11,675 nucleotides of DNA from JBDHTS01 sp044220535 (lineage in GTDB: Bacteria; Pseudomonadota; Alphaproteobacteria; Micavibrionales; Micavibrionaceae): the NCBI GenBank assembly GCA_044220535.1, contig JBGAQU010000085.1:1-11675 (forward strand). The letters are read 5' to 3'. The position numbers and the translations under genes were made by a program. This document shows, piece by piece, positions 1 to 7,675 of this stretch (the first letter of the stretch is position 1; every line of letters starts with the position of its first letter). The notes under the pieces are model-generated. The model searched no databases. It saw nothing but the letters and a program-made list of their open reading frames with translations, and had not been told where the DNA came from.

Positions 1-1
1 G

Positions 2-2110
2 CCGAAAGTTGTCCCCGACTTTATCGGCGGCGACAAAAGGGAAGAAGCCAATATCGGCCAGCTTAATCTGTCTATCGCTTTTCCTGCGGGCAACTACCAT
101 GATTCCACACGGTACAGCCACCTGATGCTGCATAACCTGCTTTCAGGTGGAATGTCTTCACCGCTGTTCCAGGAAATTCGTGAAAAACGCGGCCTGGTTT
201 ACCACATTTCTTCAAATTACTTTTCTACCCAGACAACAAGCATGGCGGAAATTTCCGCAGGCACAGGCAAGGGGCAGGCGCGTGAATTGCTGGGTGCAAC
301 GATGGACCTGCTCGGCGAATTTATTCACAATGAAATCCCGCAAGAGGATCTTGATCGTGGGCGCAAACGGCTTGTGCGGCAGATTGAATGCAGTATGGAG
401 AGCGCCAGCAAGGCGGCAAGCCGCCATATAAACCAGATCGAGCTTATGGGCCGTCTGGTTTCGCTTGAAGAGATAGATGATAAATTAAAGCAGGTTACGT
501 CGGATTCAGTTCGTCTTGCCTGTCTTGATATGTTGAAAGATGGCATTTATGCCTTTGCCGGCGTTGGTCCGCAGGACAATGTGCCGTCACCGGATGAAAT
601 CCGCGCCATGATGCAAAAACAAGTGGCCAATCCGCCTGCATTACTGCCGGCAACCATTACCTCGAATTTATCAACAAGCAGCGGTGCTTTCTCCTCCGCA
701 GGGAAAAAAATAACCCTGACTGTTCAGCCACCCCAAATGTCCACGCTGGCGAACGGCATGCGTGTCGTGACCGCTACGCGTCCTGGAAGCCTGTCCGTTG
801 GCGCATGGATCGCTGTGGGATCGGATTGCGAATCCGAAAGACTAAACGGCGCATCTCACATGATTGAGCATATGAAGTTCAAGGGCACGGAATCCTATGC
901 ATCTGGCGAGATTGACGGGATTATAGAGCGTGACCTCCTCGGGTCGCTGAACGCTTCTACAGGCAAAGACCAGACAAGCTATTACTTCTTTCATATGGAT
1001 GCGGCAGACCTTGAAAAAATCGTCGACATATGCGGCGAAATGGTTTTCAAAGCCAAAATTCCTGAAGACGAATATGAAGGCAAAAAAACCGTGCTTGCGG
1101 ACGGCAGCATCGTTCAGGGCAAAGGCGAGCGCGATGTCGTGCTGGAAGAAATATTGCGCAAGAATGACGATCCGGTTGGCACGGATCTACGCAATCTTTT
1201 GTTTGCAACTGGCTACCCCGACCAACCGCATGGGCGGTCCGTTATAGGCACGGCTGATACGCTTCTGGGTATGACAGCACAGGATCTGCGCGATTATAGC
1301 GAAGCCGCCTATGTGCCGAATAAAGTCATCTTCTCGGCCGCCGGTCAGGTCGATCACAAGGATTTCGTGGCGCTGATCGACCGCAAATTCGGCCATTTAA
1401 AACCTGGCCCGGGCCTGCCATTGCCGCAGCCTTCCTATCAGGGTGGAACGGCGCACACGGTAACCAGCGAAGCGCGCGAATGCCGTTTTATCCTGGGCGC
1501 GGAAGGCGTCGCTGCAAACCATCCGGATTATTACGCCTATGATCTACTCGGCGATATTCTGGGATCTGGCGCAACGTCGCGCCTTTATAAGGAAATCGTC
1601 GACAATCGCCAGATGACCAATAGCATTAGCGCGTTTGCAGCCGGCTTCTGCCATACGGGGCTGTTCGGGATATCGTCCTCGGTGCCTGCGGATAAGGTAC
1701 GTACCCTGGTCAACGCATCCTATGCCGAACTGCGAAAACTGGCCGATGATGTGACGCAGGAAGAACTGGACCGCGCTGTCATCCGGAATCAAAGACCATT
1801 GGAATTGCGCGCAGAAGTCAACAAAGATGCCTGCCGCACTTATCCTGCGGACATATTGGTTCATGGCGCCCTGCAAAATCCTGATGATATTATGGCTGGG
1901 TTGCGCGCTGTCACGCTGGATCACGTTAAGGCGGCTGCCCGTGCGATCCTCGAGTCCGAACCGACAGCGGCATTTGTAATTCCATCAGGCATGGATCCGT
2001 CCCTGCTGCCAAGCCATGACGAAATCCTGGCCATGCGGGATGGAACATGGCAGCCGGCTGCGCCGGTTGCCCAGCCAAAACCTTCGGCGGCCCCTGCTCC
2101 GGCACCTTGA
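2..2110 (+). CDS. Tandem M16 (insulinase/pitrilysin-like) zinc peptidase, 5' partial
   Basis: The frame is open from the first bases of the window, so the true start lies upstream; 702 residues are visible. Two M16 units are present in one chain. First comes the C-terminal domain of unit 1, with the family signature GGMSSPLFQEIREKRGLVY (Arg codon 188-190, Tyr codon 200-202). A complete unit 2 follows from about nt 730. Its zinc motif HMIEH (nt 857-871) is intact, followed by FKGT, LNASTGKDQTSYY and the distal ERDVVLEEI with the likely third ligand Glu at nt 1148-1150. Its C domain has SGATSRLYKEI (about nt 1563-1595), but NRQMTN replaces KRGLVY, so the usual Tyr is missing. The protein ends in an Ala/Pro-rich tail. 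The family cleaves peptides or processes proteins; the substrate is unknown. The unit 1 zinc site is outside the window. The family call is secure; the fusion is read directly from the uninterrupted frame. Confidence 0.93.
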   Translation, partial: PKVVPDFIGGDKREEANIGQLNLSIAFPAGNYHDSTRYSHLMLHNLLSGGMSSPLFQEIREKRGLVYHISSNYFSTQTTSMAEISAGTGKGQARELLGATMDLLGEFIHNEIPQEDLDRGRKRLVRQIECSMESASKAASRHINQIELMGRLVSLEEIDDKLKQVTSDSVRLACLDMLKDGIYAFAGVGPQDNVPSPDEIRAMMQKQVANPPALLPATITSNLSTSSGAFSSAGKKITLTVQPPQMSTLANGMRVVTATRPGSLSVGAWIAVGSDCESERLNGASHMIEHMKFKGTESYASGEIDGIIERDLLGSLNASTGKDQTSYYFFHMDAADLEKIVDICGEMVFKAKIPEDEYEGKKTVLADGSIVQGKGERDVVLEEILRKNDDPVGTDLRNLLFATGYPDQPHGRSVIGTADTLLGMTAQDLRDYSEAAYVPNKVIFSAAGQVDHKDFVALIDRKFGHLKPGPGLPLPQPSYQGGTAHTVTSEARECRFILGAEGVAANHPDYYAYDLLGDILGSGATSRLYKEIVDNRQMTNSISAFAAGFCHTGLFGISSSVPADKVRTLVNASYAELRKLADDVTQEELDRAVIRNQRPLELRAEVNKDACRTYPADILVHGALQNPDDIMAGLRAVTLDHVKAAARAILESEPTAAFVIPSGMDPSLLPSHDEILAMRDGTWQPAAPVAQPKPSAAPAPAP

Positions 2111-2131
2111 TGAATGAAATTGCACGGACCC

Positions 2132-2152
2132 GCTTTTTCAGCTAGAAAAAGC
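2132..2152 (+). promoter_or_regulatory. Perfect hairpin just upstream of the ctaB start
   Basis: GCTTTTTC (2132-2139) and GAAAAAGC (2145-2152) are perfect reverse complements around a 5-base loop. The hairpin fills the gap between the M16 stop and ctaB and ends two bases before the ctaB ATG. It could therefore mask ctaB's weak purine-rich ribosome site (AGAAAAAG), or act as a weak terminator or processing site. There is no following U-tract and the stem is mostly A/T, so a standard intrinsic terminator is unlikely. The role is inferred only. Confidence 0.4.
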
Positions 2153-2154
2153 CC

Positions 2155-3057
2155 ATGACAGACCCCTCCATCAGCCTGCAGGCCTTGGCCGAGCCGCGCG
2201 AATCCACAATCGCCGACTTTTTCGCGCTGCTGAAGCCGAAGGTGATGAGCCTTGTCGTCTTCACCGGCTTTGCCGGGATGTTTGCCGCCCCCGGTTTCTA
2301 TGACCTGAACCCTATCCTGGCAGCAGTCGGCATGCTGTGCCTGGCGCTTGGCGCGGGCGCGGCGGGGGCCGTGAATATGTGGTATGAGCGGGATATCGAT
2401 TCCGTCATGAAACGCACCAGAAACCGCCCCTTGCCGCTGGGCCGGATCAACCCGGATGAAGCGATCTGGTATGCGGGCATCCTGTCCCTGTTTTCGGTGA
2501 TGATGATGGGCATTGCCCTGAACTGGCTGGCCGCCGGGCTGCTGGCCGGGGCCAATGCGTTTTATGTTCTGATTTATACGGTCTGGCTGAAGCGCCGCAC
2601 GCCGCAGAATATCGTTATCGGCGGGGCGGCGGGGGCCTTCCCGCCCATGATCGGCTGGGCCGCCGTGACAGGCGATGTCACCCTGCTGCCTGTCCTGCTG
2701 TTTGCCATCATCTTTTTGTGGACCCCGCCGCATTTCTGGGCGCTGTCTTTGTTCGCGAATGAGGATTATAAGCGCGCGGGCATTCCCATGCTGCCTGTTA
2801 CCGCAGGCGAAGCCGCAACGAAACGGCAGATGCTCGCCTATACGCTGATCCTCGTCCCCGTGACATTGCTGCCCTGGATGCTGAACCTGACCGGTGCGGT
2901 CTATGGCCTGACCGCTGTGCTGCTTGGGACCGGCTTCCTGCTGGCCTGTATCCGGGTTATGATGGACAAAACGCTGAAAAGCGCGCGCCTGATGTTCGGT
3001 TATTCCGTGTTTTACCTGTTCGCCCTTTTTCTGGCCCTGATGATCGATGCCGCTTAG
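2155..3057 (+). CDS. ctaB: Protoheme IX farnesyltransferase (heme O synthase)
   Basis: This UbiA-superfamily integral membrane enzyme transfers a farnesyl group from farnesyl diphosphate to the vinyl side chain of heme B, giving heme O, the precursor of heme A for cytochrome oxidase. At 300 residues it has the usual family length. Diagnostic motifs are LLKPKVMSLVVFTG (about 25-38), the first prenyl-diphosphate site NMWYERDIDSVMKRTRNRPL (74-93), WLKRRTPQNIVIGG (144-157), WTPPHFW (189-195) and EDYKRAGIPMLPV (203-215). Hydrophobic segments alternate throughout, fitting about nine helices. It opens the assembly operon. The start at 2155 is the first in-frame ATG before the conserved N terminus. 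Its 3' end overlaps the next small gene by 11 bases. Subunit I and II genes, often just upstream in relatives, are absent here. Confidence 0.97.
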   Translation: MTDPSISLQALAEPRESTIADFFALLKPKVMSLVVFTGFAGMFAAPGFYDLNPILAAVGMLCLALGAGAAGAVNMWYERDIDSVMKRTRNRPLPLGRINPDEAIWYAGILSLFSVMMMGIALNWLAAGLLAGANAFYVLIYTVWLKRRTPQNIVIGGAAGAFPPMIGWAAVTGDVTLLPVLLFAIIFLWTPPHFWALSLFANEDYKRAGIPMLPVTAGEAATKRQMLAYTLILVPVTLLPWMLNLTGAVYGLTAVLLGTGFLLACIRVMMDKTLKSARLMFGYSVFYLFALFLALMIDAA

Positions 3058-3166
3058 CCCCATCCATAAAACCAAACGCGCCAAGAACTTTGCCATACTG
3101 GCGATTGTGGTCGCATGGTGCGCCCTGATTTTCGTGGTCTCCATCATCCGCATGAAGGGGGGTTAA
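3047..3166 (+). CDS. CoxF-like small single-helix oxidase assembly protein
   Basis: This 39-residue frame starts inside the end of ctaB (ATG at 3047) and stops with a TAA whose last base is the first base of the next start codon. It has a basic N terminus (HKTKRAKN), one hydrophobic helix (about residues 15-34, FAILAIVVAWCALIFVVSII) and a short basic tail RMKGG. Alphaproteobacterial oxidase clusters commonly carry a tiny one-helix protein between ctaB and ctaG, sometimes called CoxF. Position, size and the basic-helix-basic pattern match that protein. Its role in oxidase assembly or stability is known only loosely. The overlaps on both sides suggest coupled translation. Short length limits certainty, but position and topology make a chance frame unlikely. 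Confidence 0.75.
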   Translation: MPLSPIHKTKRAKNFAILAIVVAWCALIFVVSIIRMKGG

Positions 3167-3540
3167 TGATGATCCGGATTCTCTGGCTTCTGTTTGTGAT
3201 GGCCGCAGTCCTGATGCCGCCAACGATTCGCGCCCATGCCGAAGATTTGAATCTGGATGCCGAACGCGAAGCCTTTCTGGCCAGATCAAAGGCTGAGGAA
3301 GATACGCTGAACCGCAGGCGCGATAATTATATGGGCGCCTTGCCCGTTTATAACAGCGCGGATTCCGAAGAACCCATCAAACCCTGGGTCGACCCGACCG
3401 CATCAACGGAAGATAACGCTGGCCACGCTGATGACGGCGCTTCAGCAGCGAGCGAACCGCTTCCGGTCGGCCCCAGCGACGCCAACCGCAGCGATAAGCC
3501 GATCAAGCCCCTATCCCCTGAAGACATGTTCAAGGAATAA
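3166..3540 (+). CDS. Unrecognised secreted protein inside the cytochrome oxidase assembly operon
   Basis: This gene encodes 124 residues. The ATG at 3166 shares a base with the previous stop and has a strong ribosome site, AAGGGGGG, at 3155-3162. A longer frame from 3115 exists but lacks these signals. Residues 1-25 look like a Sec signal peptide, with cleavage probably after the AHA in IRAHAED. The mature part is charged and apparently largely disordered: a Glu/Arg-rich helical stretch (about 30-52) carries RRRDNYMGALPVY, followed by an acidic Ser/Ala/Asp linker and two similar short motifs, EEPIKPW (about 65) and DKPIKPL near the C terminus. It has no cysteine after the signal and only one histidine, so a copper-carrier role like ScoI or PCuAC is unlikely. 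Flanking ctaG overlaps it by one base. I do not recognise a family. Context suggests periplasmic help in oxidase assembly, but that is inference. Confidence 0.8.
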   Translation: MMIRILWLLFVMAAVLMPPTIRAHAEDLNLDAEREAFLARSKAEEDTLNRRRDNYMGALPVYNSADSEEPIKPWVDPTASTEDNAGHADDGASAASEPLPVGPSDANRSDKPIKPLSPEDMFKE

Positions 3541-4157
3541 TGGACAACCCCTCACCCCTTCGCCGTAAAAACCGCCTGGTCGGCCTCTACGTTGCCGGGG
3601 TGATTGTGGCAATGACGGCCTTGGCCTTTGCCTCCGTCCCGCTCTACCGCCTGTTCTGCCAGAAGACGGGCTTTGGCGGCACCCCCTCGGCCAGTGCCGT
3701 TTTCCCGGATAAAATCGCCGAACGGACCGTTAAAATCCGTTTTAACGCCGATATCTCCCCCGACCTGGACTGGTCGTTCAAGCCTGAACAGGCGGAACTG
3801 ATGCTGAAAGCCGGGCAAAAAGGCTTCGCCGCCTATCGCGCCAAAAACCTTTCGAGCCAGAGCATCACAGGCACGGCGATCTATAACGTTGTTCCGGAAA
3901 AGGCAGGGAAGTATTTCCACAAGGTCCAGTGTTTTTGCTTTGGCGAGCAAACCCTTGAACCGCATCAGGATGTCAGCATGCCGGTGCTGTTCTATATTGA
4001 CCCGGCCTTTGCCGACGATATAGATATGCAGGACGTAAAAACGATCACTTTGTCCTATACTTTCTTCAAAGTTGAAACACCGGCGCTTGAACAAGCGATG
4101 GAACGCTTTTACAATCAGCCGTCCACACCGGACGACCGAAAACGGACAACCAATTAG
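3540..4157 (+). CDS. ctaG: Cytochrome c oxidase assembly protein CtaG/Cox11 (copper delivery)
   Basis: Cox11 inserts copper into the CuB site of oxidase subunit I. The protein is 205 residues with one N-terminal membrane anchor (about 14-34) and a periplasmic beta-sandwich domain. Family signatures are VPLYRLFCQKTGFGGT with Cys40, and the copper-binding CFCF at 131-134, followed by EQTLEPHQDVSMPVLFYIDP. All three functional cysteines (40, 131, 133) are present, so it should be active. The ATG overlaps the previous TAA by one base, with AAGGA just upstream. The length is normal for alphaproteobacteria. A 13-base gap separates it from the subunit III gene. This is the CtaG/Cox11 family, not the unrelated Bacillus CtaG. 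Confidence 0.97.
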   Translation: MDNPSPLRRKNRLVGLYVAGVIVAMTALAFASVPLYRLFCQKTGFGGTPSASAVFPDKIAERTVKIRFNADISPDLDWSFKPEQAELMLKAGQKGFAAYRAKNLSSQSITGTAIYNVVPEKAGKYFHKVQCFCFGEQTLEPHQDVSMPVLFYIDPAFADDIDMQDVKTITLSYTFFKVETPALEQAMERFYNQPSTPDDRKRTTN

Positions 4158-4170
4158 GGCTTAAAGTATT

Positions 4171-5058
4171 ATGTCTGAGCATCTGGAATACAGCACAACC
4201 GGCAAACCCCACCCCTATCACCTTGTCCGGCCCAGCATCTGGCCGCTTGTGGGCGCTTTCGCGGGTGGCCTCTTGGCCCTGGGCGCGCTGATGTATATGC
4301 ACAGCGTGAAGCTGGGGGAGTTTGAATTCGGTCTGAAAGGCGTGATCCTTGGCTTTATCGCCGTTGTCTCGGTCATGTTCTTCTGGTGGAAGGATGTGAT
4401 TTATGAGGCCTTTGTTGAAAAAGCCCATACGCCCATCGCCCAGATCGGCCTGCGCTATGGCATGATGCTGTTTATTGCCTCAGAAGTGATGTTCTTCGTG
4501 GCATTTTTCTGGGCGTTTTTCGACGCCAGCATCTATGCCGCGCAAAAAAACCTGTATCTGCGCCTGGAATATACCCATGGCGTCTGGCCGCCCCCTGATT
4601 TCGAAGTGGTACCGCCGTTTGGCCTGCCCTTGCTGATGACGATGGTCCTGCTGTTGTCGGGCACCACGGTCACCTGGGCGCACCATGCCATTCTGGAGAA
4701 TAAAAAAGCCGAATCGATCAAGGCCATCGGCATCACCGCCCTGCTCGGCCTGTTCTTCCTGTGTATCCAGGCGTTTGAATATGCGCATGCCGAATTCGGC
4801 TTTACCAAGGGTGTGTATCCGTCGACCTTCTTTATGGCGACCGGATTTCACGGCTTCCACGTGATGGTCGGCTCGATCTTCCTGATCGTCTGCTGGCTGC
4901 GCGCGAAAAAGGGCCATTTCAGCCCGGCGCGTCATTTCGGATTTGAAGCCGCGGCCTGGTACTGGCATTTTGTCGACGTGGTCTGGCTGTTCCTGTTTGT
5001 CGCGATCTACTGGTGGGGCAACACATACGGCGTATCCCATCCGCCCGAACTGCGATGA
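4171..5058 (+). CDS. ctaE: Cytochrome c oxidase subunit III
   Basis: Subunit III stabilises the proton-pumping aa3-type oxidase and helps proton uptake into subunit I. The 295-residue protein has seven predicted membrane segments. Conserved features include HPYHLVRPSIWP at the N terminus, the buried carboxylate in FIASEVMFFVAFFWAFF (Glu105), WAHHAI, FHGFHVMVG and the C-terminal WYWHFVDVVWLFLF. It is full length and shows no sign of decay. This is the only structural oxidase subunit in the window; subunits I and II must be encoded elsewhere. The last four bases (ATGA) overlap the start of the DUF983 gene, which implies coupled translation. Confidence 0.97.
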   Translation: MSEHLEYSTTGKPHPYHLVRPSIWPLVGAFAGGLLALGALMYMHSVKLGEFEFGLKGVILGFIAVVSVMFFWWKDVIYEAFVEKAHTPIAQIGLRYGMMLFIASEVMFFVAFFWAFFDASIYAAQKNLYLRLEYTHGVWPPPDFEVVPPFGLPLLMTMVLLLSGTTVTWAHHAILENKKAESIKAIGITALLGLFFLCIQAFEYAHAEFGFTKGVYPSTFFMATGFHGFHVMVGSIFLIVCWLRAKKGHFSPARHFGFEAAAWYWHFVDVVWLFLFVAIYWWGNTYGVSHPPELR

Positions 5059-5435
5059 GTGAAGCAGGTACGCACGCCGATAACAGCAATATGCTTTTTC
5101 GGGCTTTGGCCTGCAAATGCCCGCGCTGCGGCGTTTCCGACCTGTACAAGCCGGGCAGCTTTATGGACGTACAGGATGTATGCCCGAATTGCGGCCTGAA
5201 GCTTGCCAAAAATGACAGCGCCGATGGCCCGGCCGTTTTTTTGATCTTTATCCTCGGCTTCCTGCTGGTCCCGCTGGCTCTAATTTTTGAAGCTCTTGTC
5301 CATCCACCTTTATGGGTTCACGCCGTGCTTTGGACGATTGTGGCCTTGGGCCTGACGCTAGGATCCCTGCGCCCCTTGAAGGCCTATGTTATCGCCCTGC
5401 AATACCGGCACCGCCCGGGCGACTGGACCTCGTGA
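5055..5435 (+). CDS. DUF983 zinc-ribbon membrane protein
   Basis: This gene encodes 126 residues from the ATG at 5055, which overlaps the ctaE stop as ATGA; an earlier in-frame ATG at 5013 would lie inside ctaE and is rejected. The N-terminal soluble part has a zinc ribbon of two knuckles, CPRC (22-25) and CPNC (43-46). Two membrane helices follow (about 58-78 and 84-104), then a short basic tail. DUF983 proteins often sit between subunit III and SURF1 in alphaproteobacterial oxidase clusters. A role in oxidase biogenesis is inferred from this linkage; no biochemical function is established that I can name. Confidence 0.9.
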   Translation: MSEAGTHADNSNMLFRALACKCPRCGVSDLYKPGSFMDVQDVCPNCGLKLAKNDSADGPAVFLIFILGFLLVPLALIFEALVHPPLWVHAVLWTIVALGLTLGSLRPLKAYVIALQYRHRPGDWTS

Positions 5436-6139
5436 CCAGACGCGGCCTTATTGTTCCGTCCATGGCAGTCCTGGCCGCTTTTACGCTGCTGGTTTCGCTC
5501 GGTATCTGGCAGGTCCATCGGCTGGAATGGAAAAACGCCCTGCTCGCCGACCTTGATCGCGCACGGCAAAGCGCGTCTTCAACACAGCTCACCAGCGATG
5601 ATTTTCATCAGGCTGCTTTATCCCATCGCCTGTTTCTGGGCGGTAGCGTTCAAGGACGGCTTTTAAAGGACAAAGCCTTTCGTCTGGGCCCGCGTGTCCA
5701 GGATGGCGTGGCCGGCTATCATCTTTATGCACCGATCCGCCTGAAAGATGGCGGGATTGTTCTGATCAATCTGGGATGGATTCCGGAAGGGGCGCAGACT
5801 GTCCTGAAAGATGTAAAAGATGTTTCGGCACTCAGCGGTCTGGCGCGCCGTCCCGATCGCGCCAATGCCTTCACGCCCGCGAACCAGCCGCAGCAGCAGC
5901 TTTGGTACTCCGTTGATCTGGACGCGCTGAAAACGCAATCCGGTATGGAAAAACTGGAAGACTATGTGTTTTATGCCGACACGGTGCTGGAGAATGCGAA
6001 ACCCGCACCCATTCCCGCCGCCAAAAACTGGCAACCGCCAAACAGCCACCTGCAATATGCGGCCTTCTGGTTTTCAATGGCTGGTTTGCTGCTGGTTTTG
6101 TCAGGGATCAGGCTGCGCGCTGTCTTACTGAAGCGATAA
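5432..6139 (+). CDS. SURF1 family cytochrome oxidase assembly protein
   Basis: SURF1 binds heme A and assists its delivery into subunit I. I chose the GTG at 5432, which overlaps the DUF983 stop as GTGA and gives 235 residues, close to the family norm; the frame is open upstream but that sequence is the DUF983 gene in another frame. Two membrane helices lie near the ends (about 8-26 and 211-229), with a periplasmic domain between. Signatures are LGIWQVHRLEWK after helix 1, GYHLYAPIRLKDGGIVLINLGWIP, FTPANQPQQQLWYSVDLDAL and NSHLQYAAFWFSMA at helix 2. It ends the operon, and its last 15 bases lie inside the 3' end of the convergent M23 gene, with no room for an intervening terminator. Confidence 0.95.
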   Translation: MTRRGLIVPSMAVLAAFTLLVSLGIWQVHRLEWKNALLADLDRARQSASSTQLTSDDFHQAALSHRLFLGGSVQGRLLKDKAFRLGPRVQDGVAGYHLYAPIRLKDGGIVLINLGWIPEGAQTVLKDVKDVSALSGLARRPDRANAFTPANQPQQQLWYSVDLDALKTQSGMEKLEDYVFYADTVLENAKPAPIPAAKNWQPPNSHLQYAAFWFSMAGLLLVLSGIRLRAVLLKR

Positions 6140-7675
6140 AGTCTCGTCACCCGCATCTTTGCGCTGTGCGTATTTCAGCGAACCGCCCAGAGTAATGAAC
6201 TGCTGGTCCATCTTCGCAACATGCGCCTTGAAGGCGGACAGGTTTTTGCCCGACAGGGAATCAGCCTGTGCCACTACGATACTGGACGGATTGACCTGTT
6301 TGTTATTCACCAACACTTCATAATGAAGATGCGCGCCTGTAACTCGGCCCGTGCGGCCGACATAACCGATAATCTGGCCTTGTGTGACACGGGACCCGGC
6401 ATGCAGGCCGGCGGCAAAACGACTCATATGTGCATAGGCTGTTTCCATGCCGTTGCCATGGCGGATACGGACATAATTGCCGTAAGAACTAAACGGACTG
6501 GCTTTTTCAACGACACCGTTACCCGATGCATAAATTGGCGTACCGACTGGCGCCGCAAAATCCACGCCTTTATGCATCTTGGTAAAACCCAAGACGGGGT
6601 GCACGCGCATACCAAAACCAGAGGAAATACGGGCGCCGTCCACAGGCGTACGCATCAGGGACTTGCGGATGCTTTTACCTTCTTTGGTGTAATAATCGAC
6701 CACACCGTTTTGCTCATAGCGGTAAATCGGAATGCTGCGGCCGCCAATGATTAGTCGGGCATAGACTAGGTCACCGGATTTAACAAAGTCGCCATCCTTG
6801 GTTTCGACCTGCTCATACATGGCCTCAGCCATGTCGCCTTTATGCAATTCACGCTGGAAGTCGACGTCATACGAATAGACCTTGATCATATCCGCGATCA
6901 CACTGTTCGGTACGCCTGCCTTGGCGGCACTGCCGTACAGGGACGTTTCGATCTTGACCTTCGAAGCGTACATCTTTGTTTCGACAGGCTTTTTGGTAAT
7001 CTGCGTATCGTACGTGCCGTCTTCATTCTTTTCCAGGCTGACGGATTTAACGGCGTCGATCGGCATATCGACATGGGCCGGGTTCATATCGCCGTTTTCA
7101 GCTTCAAACCGCACTGAAACCTTCTGGCCGGGCCGCAAATCGCGCGGATCATAGATTTTCTTCAGCGCCTCAACCATCTGATAGGCTTCATCGGCGGCAA
7201 CGCCAGCCTCTTGAAGAAGGCCGCTTAACGTATCGCCCTTACCGATCCTGACGGTTTTCTCACGCGGGTTCGCTTCAGCAGAAGCCACCTGTTGCGTGTC
7301 GTCCGCAGGGACGGATTCATCATATCTTTCAAGACGTTTCTGATAAAATGAATAGAAAAACTTGGCTTGGTCTCCGCTCCAAAGCCCGTTGCCGGAGGCT
7401 ATGGACACTGCTTTGGGCGTCAAATTGGAAACAATAGAGGCGCTTGTCGTGGCAAAGCCTGAGAATCCGCCCAAACCGAGAACCAGCAAGGCCAGCGGCG
7501 AAGCCACATAGCGCAGGCGTAGGCGGTTGGAGCGTGTAAATATATAACGGCGGCGCAGCGGAAGTCGGCGGGCAATCGCACCGGCAACATTCCTTAAAGC
7601 AGAGCAAGAAGCTGAATCGTCTGAAACGACCCGGTTACTCTGGAGTTTCGCCATCTTCTGGTTTAGTTCCATCAT
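6125..7675 (-). CDS. M23 family metallopeptidase, membrane-anchored murein hydrolase
   Basis: This is probably a cell-wall DD-endopeptidase that opens peptidoglycan cross-links from the periplasmic side. The ATG at 7675 gives 516 residues; the frame stays open to a TTG at 7714, and neither start has a clear ribosome site. Residue numbers here use the 7675 start. A basic cytoplasmic tail (RRLPLRRR and neighbours) precedes one membrane helix (about 57-77). A LysM/OapA-like region begins TVRIGKGDTLSGLLQEAGV (about 140-190). The M23 domain has SSGFGMRVHPVLG, HKGVDFAAP (His368, Asp372), YAHM (His416) and HLHYE (His449, His451), so the zinc site is intact. The order of domains resembles MepM/ShyA-type enzymes. 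It converges on SURF1 with a 15-base overlap. Confidence 0.94.
   Translation of the reverse strand: MMELNQKMAKLQSNRVVSDDSASCSALRNVAGAIARRLPLRRRYIFTRSNRLRLRYVASPLALLVLGLGGFSGFATTSASIVSNLTPKAVSIASGNGLWSGDQAKFFYSFYQKRLERYDESVPADDTQQVASAEANPREKTVRIGKGDTLSGLLQEAGVAADEAYQMVEALKKIYDPRDLRPGQKVSVRFEAENGDMNPAHVDMPIDAVKSVSLEKNEDGTYDTQITKKPVETKMYASKVKIETSLYGSAAKAGVPNSVIADMIKVYSYDVDFQRELHKGDMAEAMYEQVETKDGDFVKSGDLVYARLIIGGRSIPIYRYEQNGVVDYYTKEGKSIRKSLMRTPVDGARISSGFGMRVHPVLGFTKMHKGVDFAAPVGTPIYASGNGVVEKASPFSSYGNYVRIRHGNGMETAYAHMSRFAAGLHAGSRVTQGQIIGYVGRTGRVTGAHLHYEVLVNNKQVNPSSIVVAQADSLSGKNLSAFKAHVAKMDQQFITLGGSLKYAQRKDAGDETLSLQ

Noticed and set aside
1921..3153. Open frame of 410 codons on the minus strand opposite the M16 end and ctaB
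   Set aside because: It is antisense to two clear genes, and its translation is rich in Gln, Gly, His and Arg, with no domain or membrane pattern, as expected for the shadow of a GC-rich gene.
5312..5431. Upstream extension of the SURF1 frame to an ATG at 5312
   Set aside because: It lies wholly inside the DUF983 gene and adds no conserved sequence. The GTG at 5432 gives the usual length and a 4-base coupled overlap.
6221..6754. 177-codon plus-strand frame inside the M23 gene
   Set aside because: It is opposite the catalytic domain, whose motifs are intact on the minus strand, and it has no recognisable family features.
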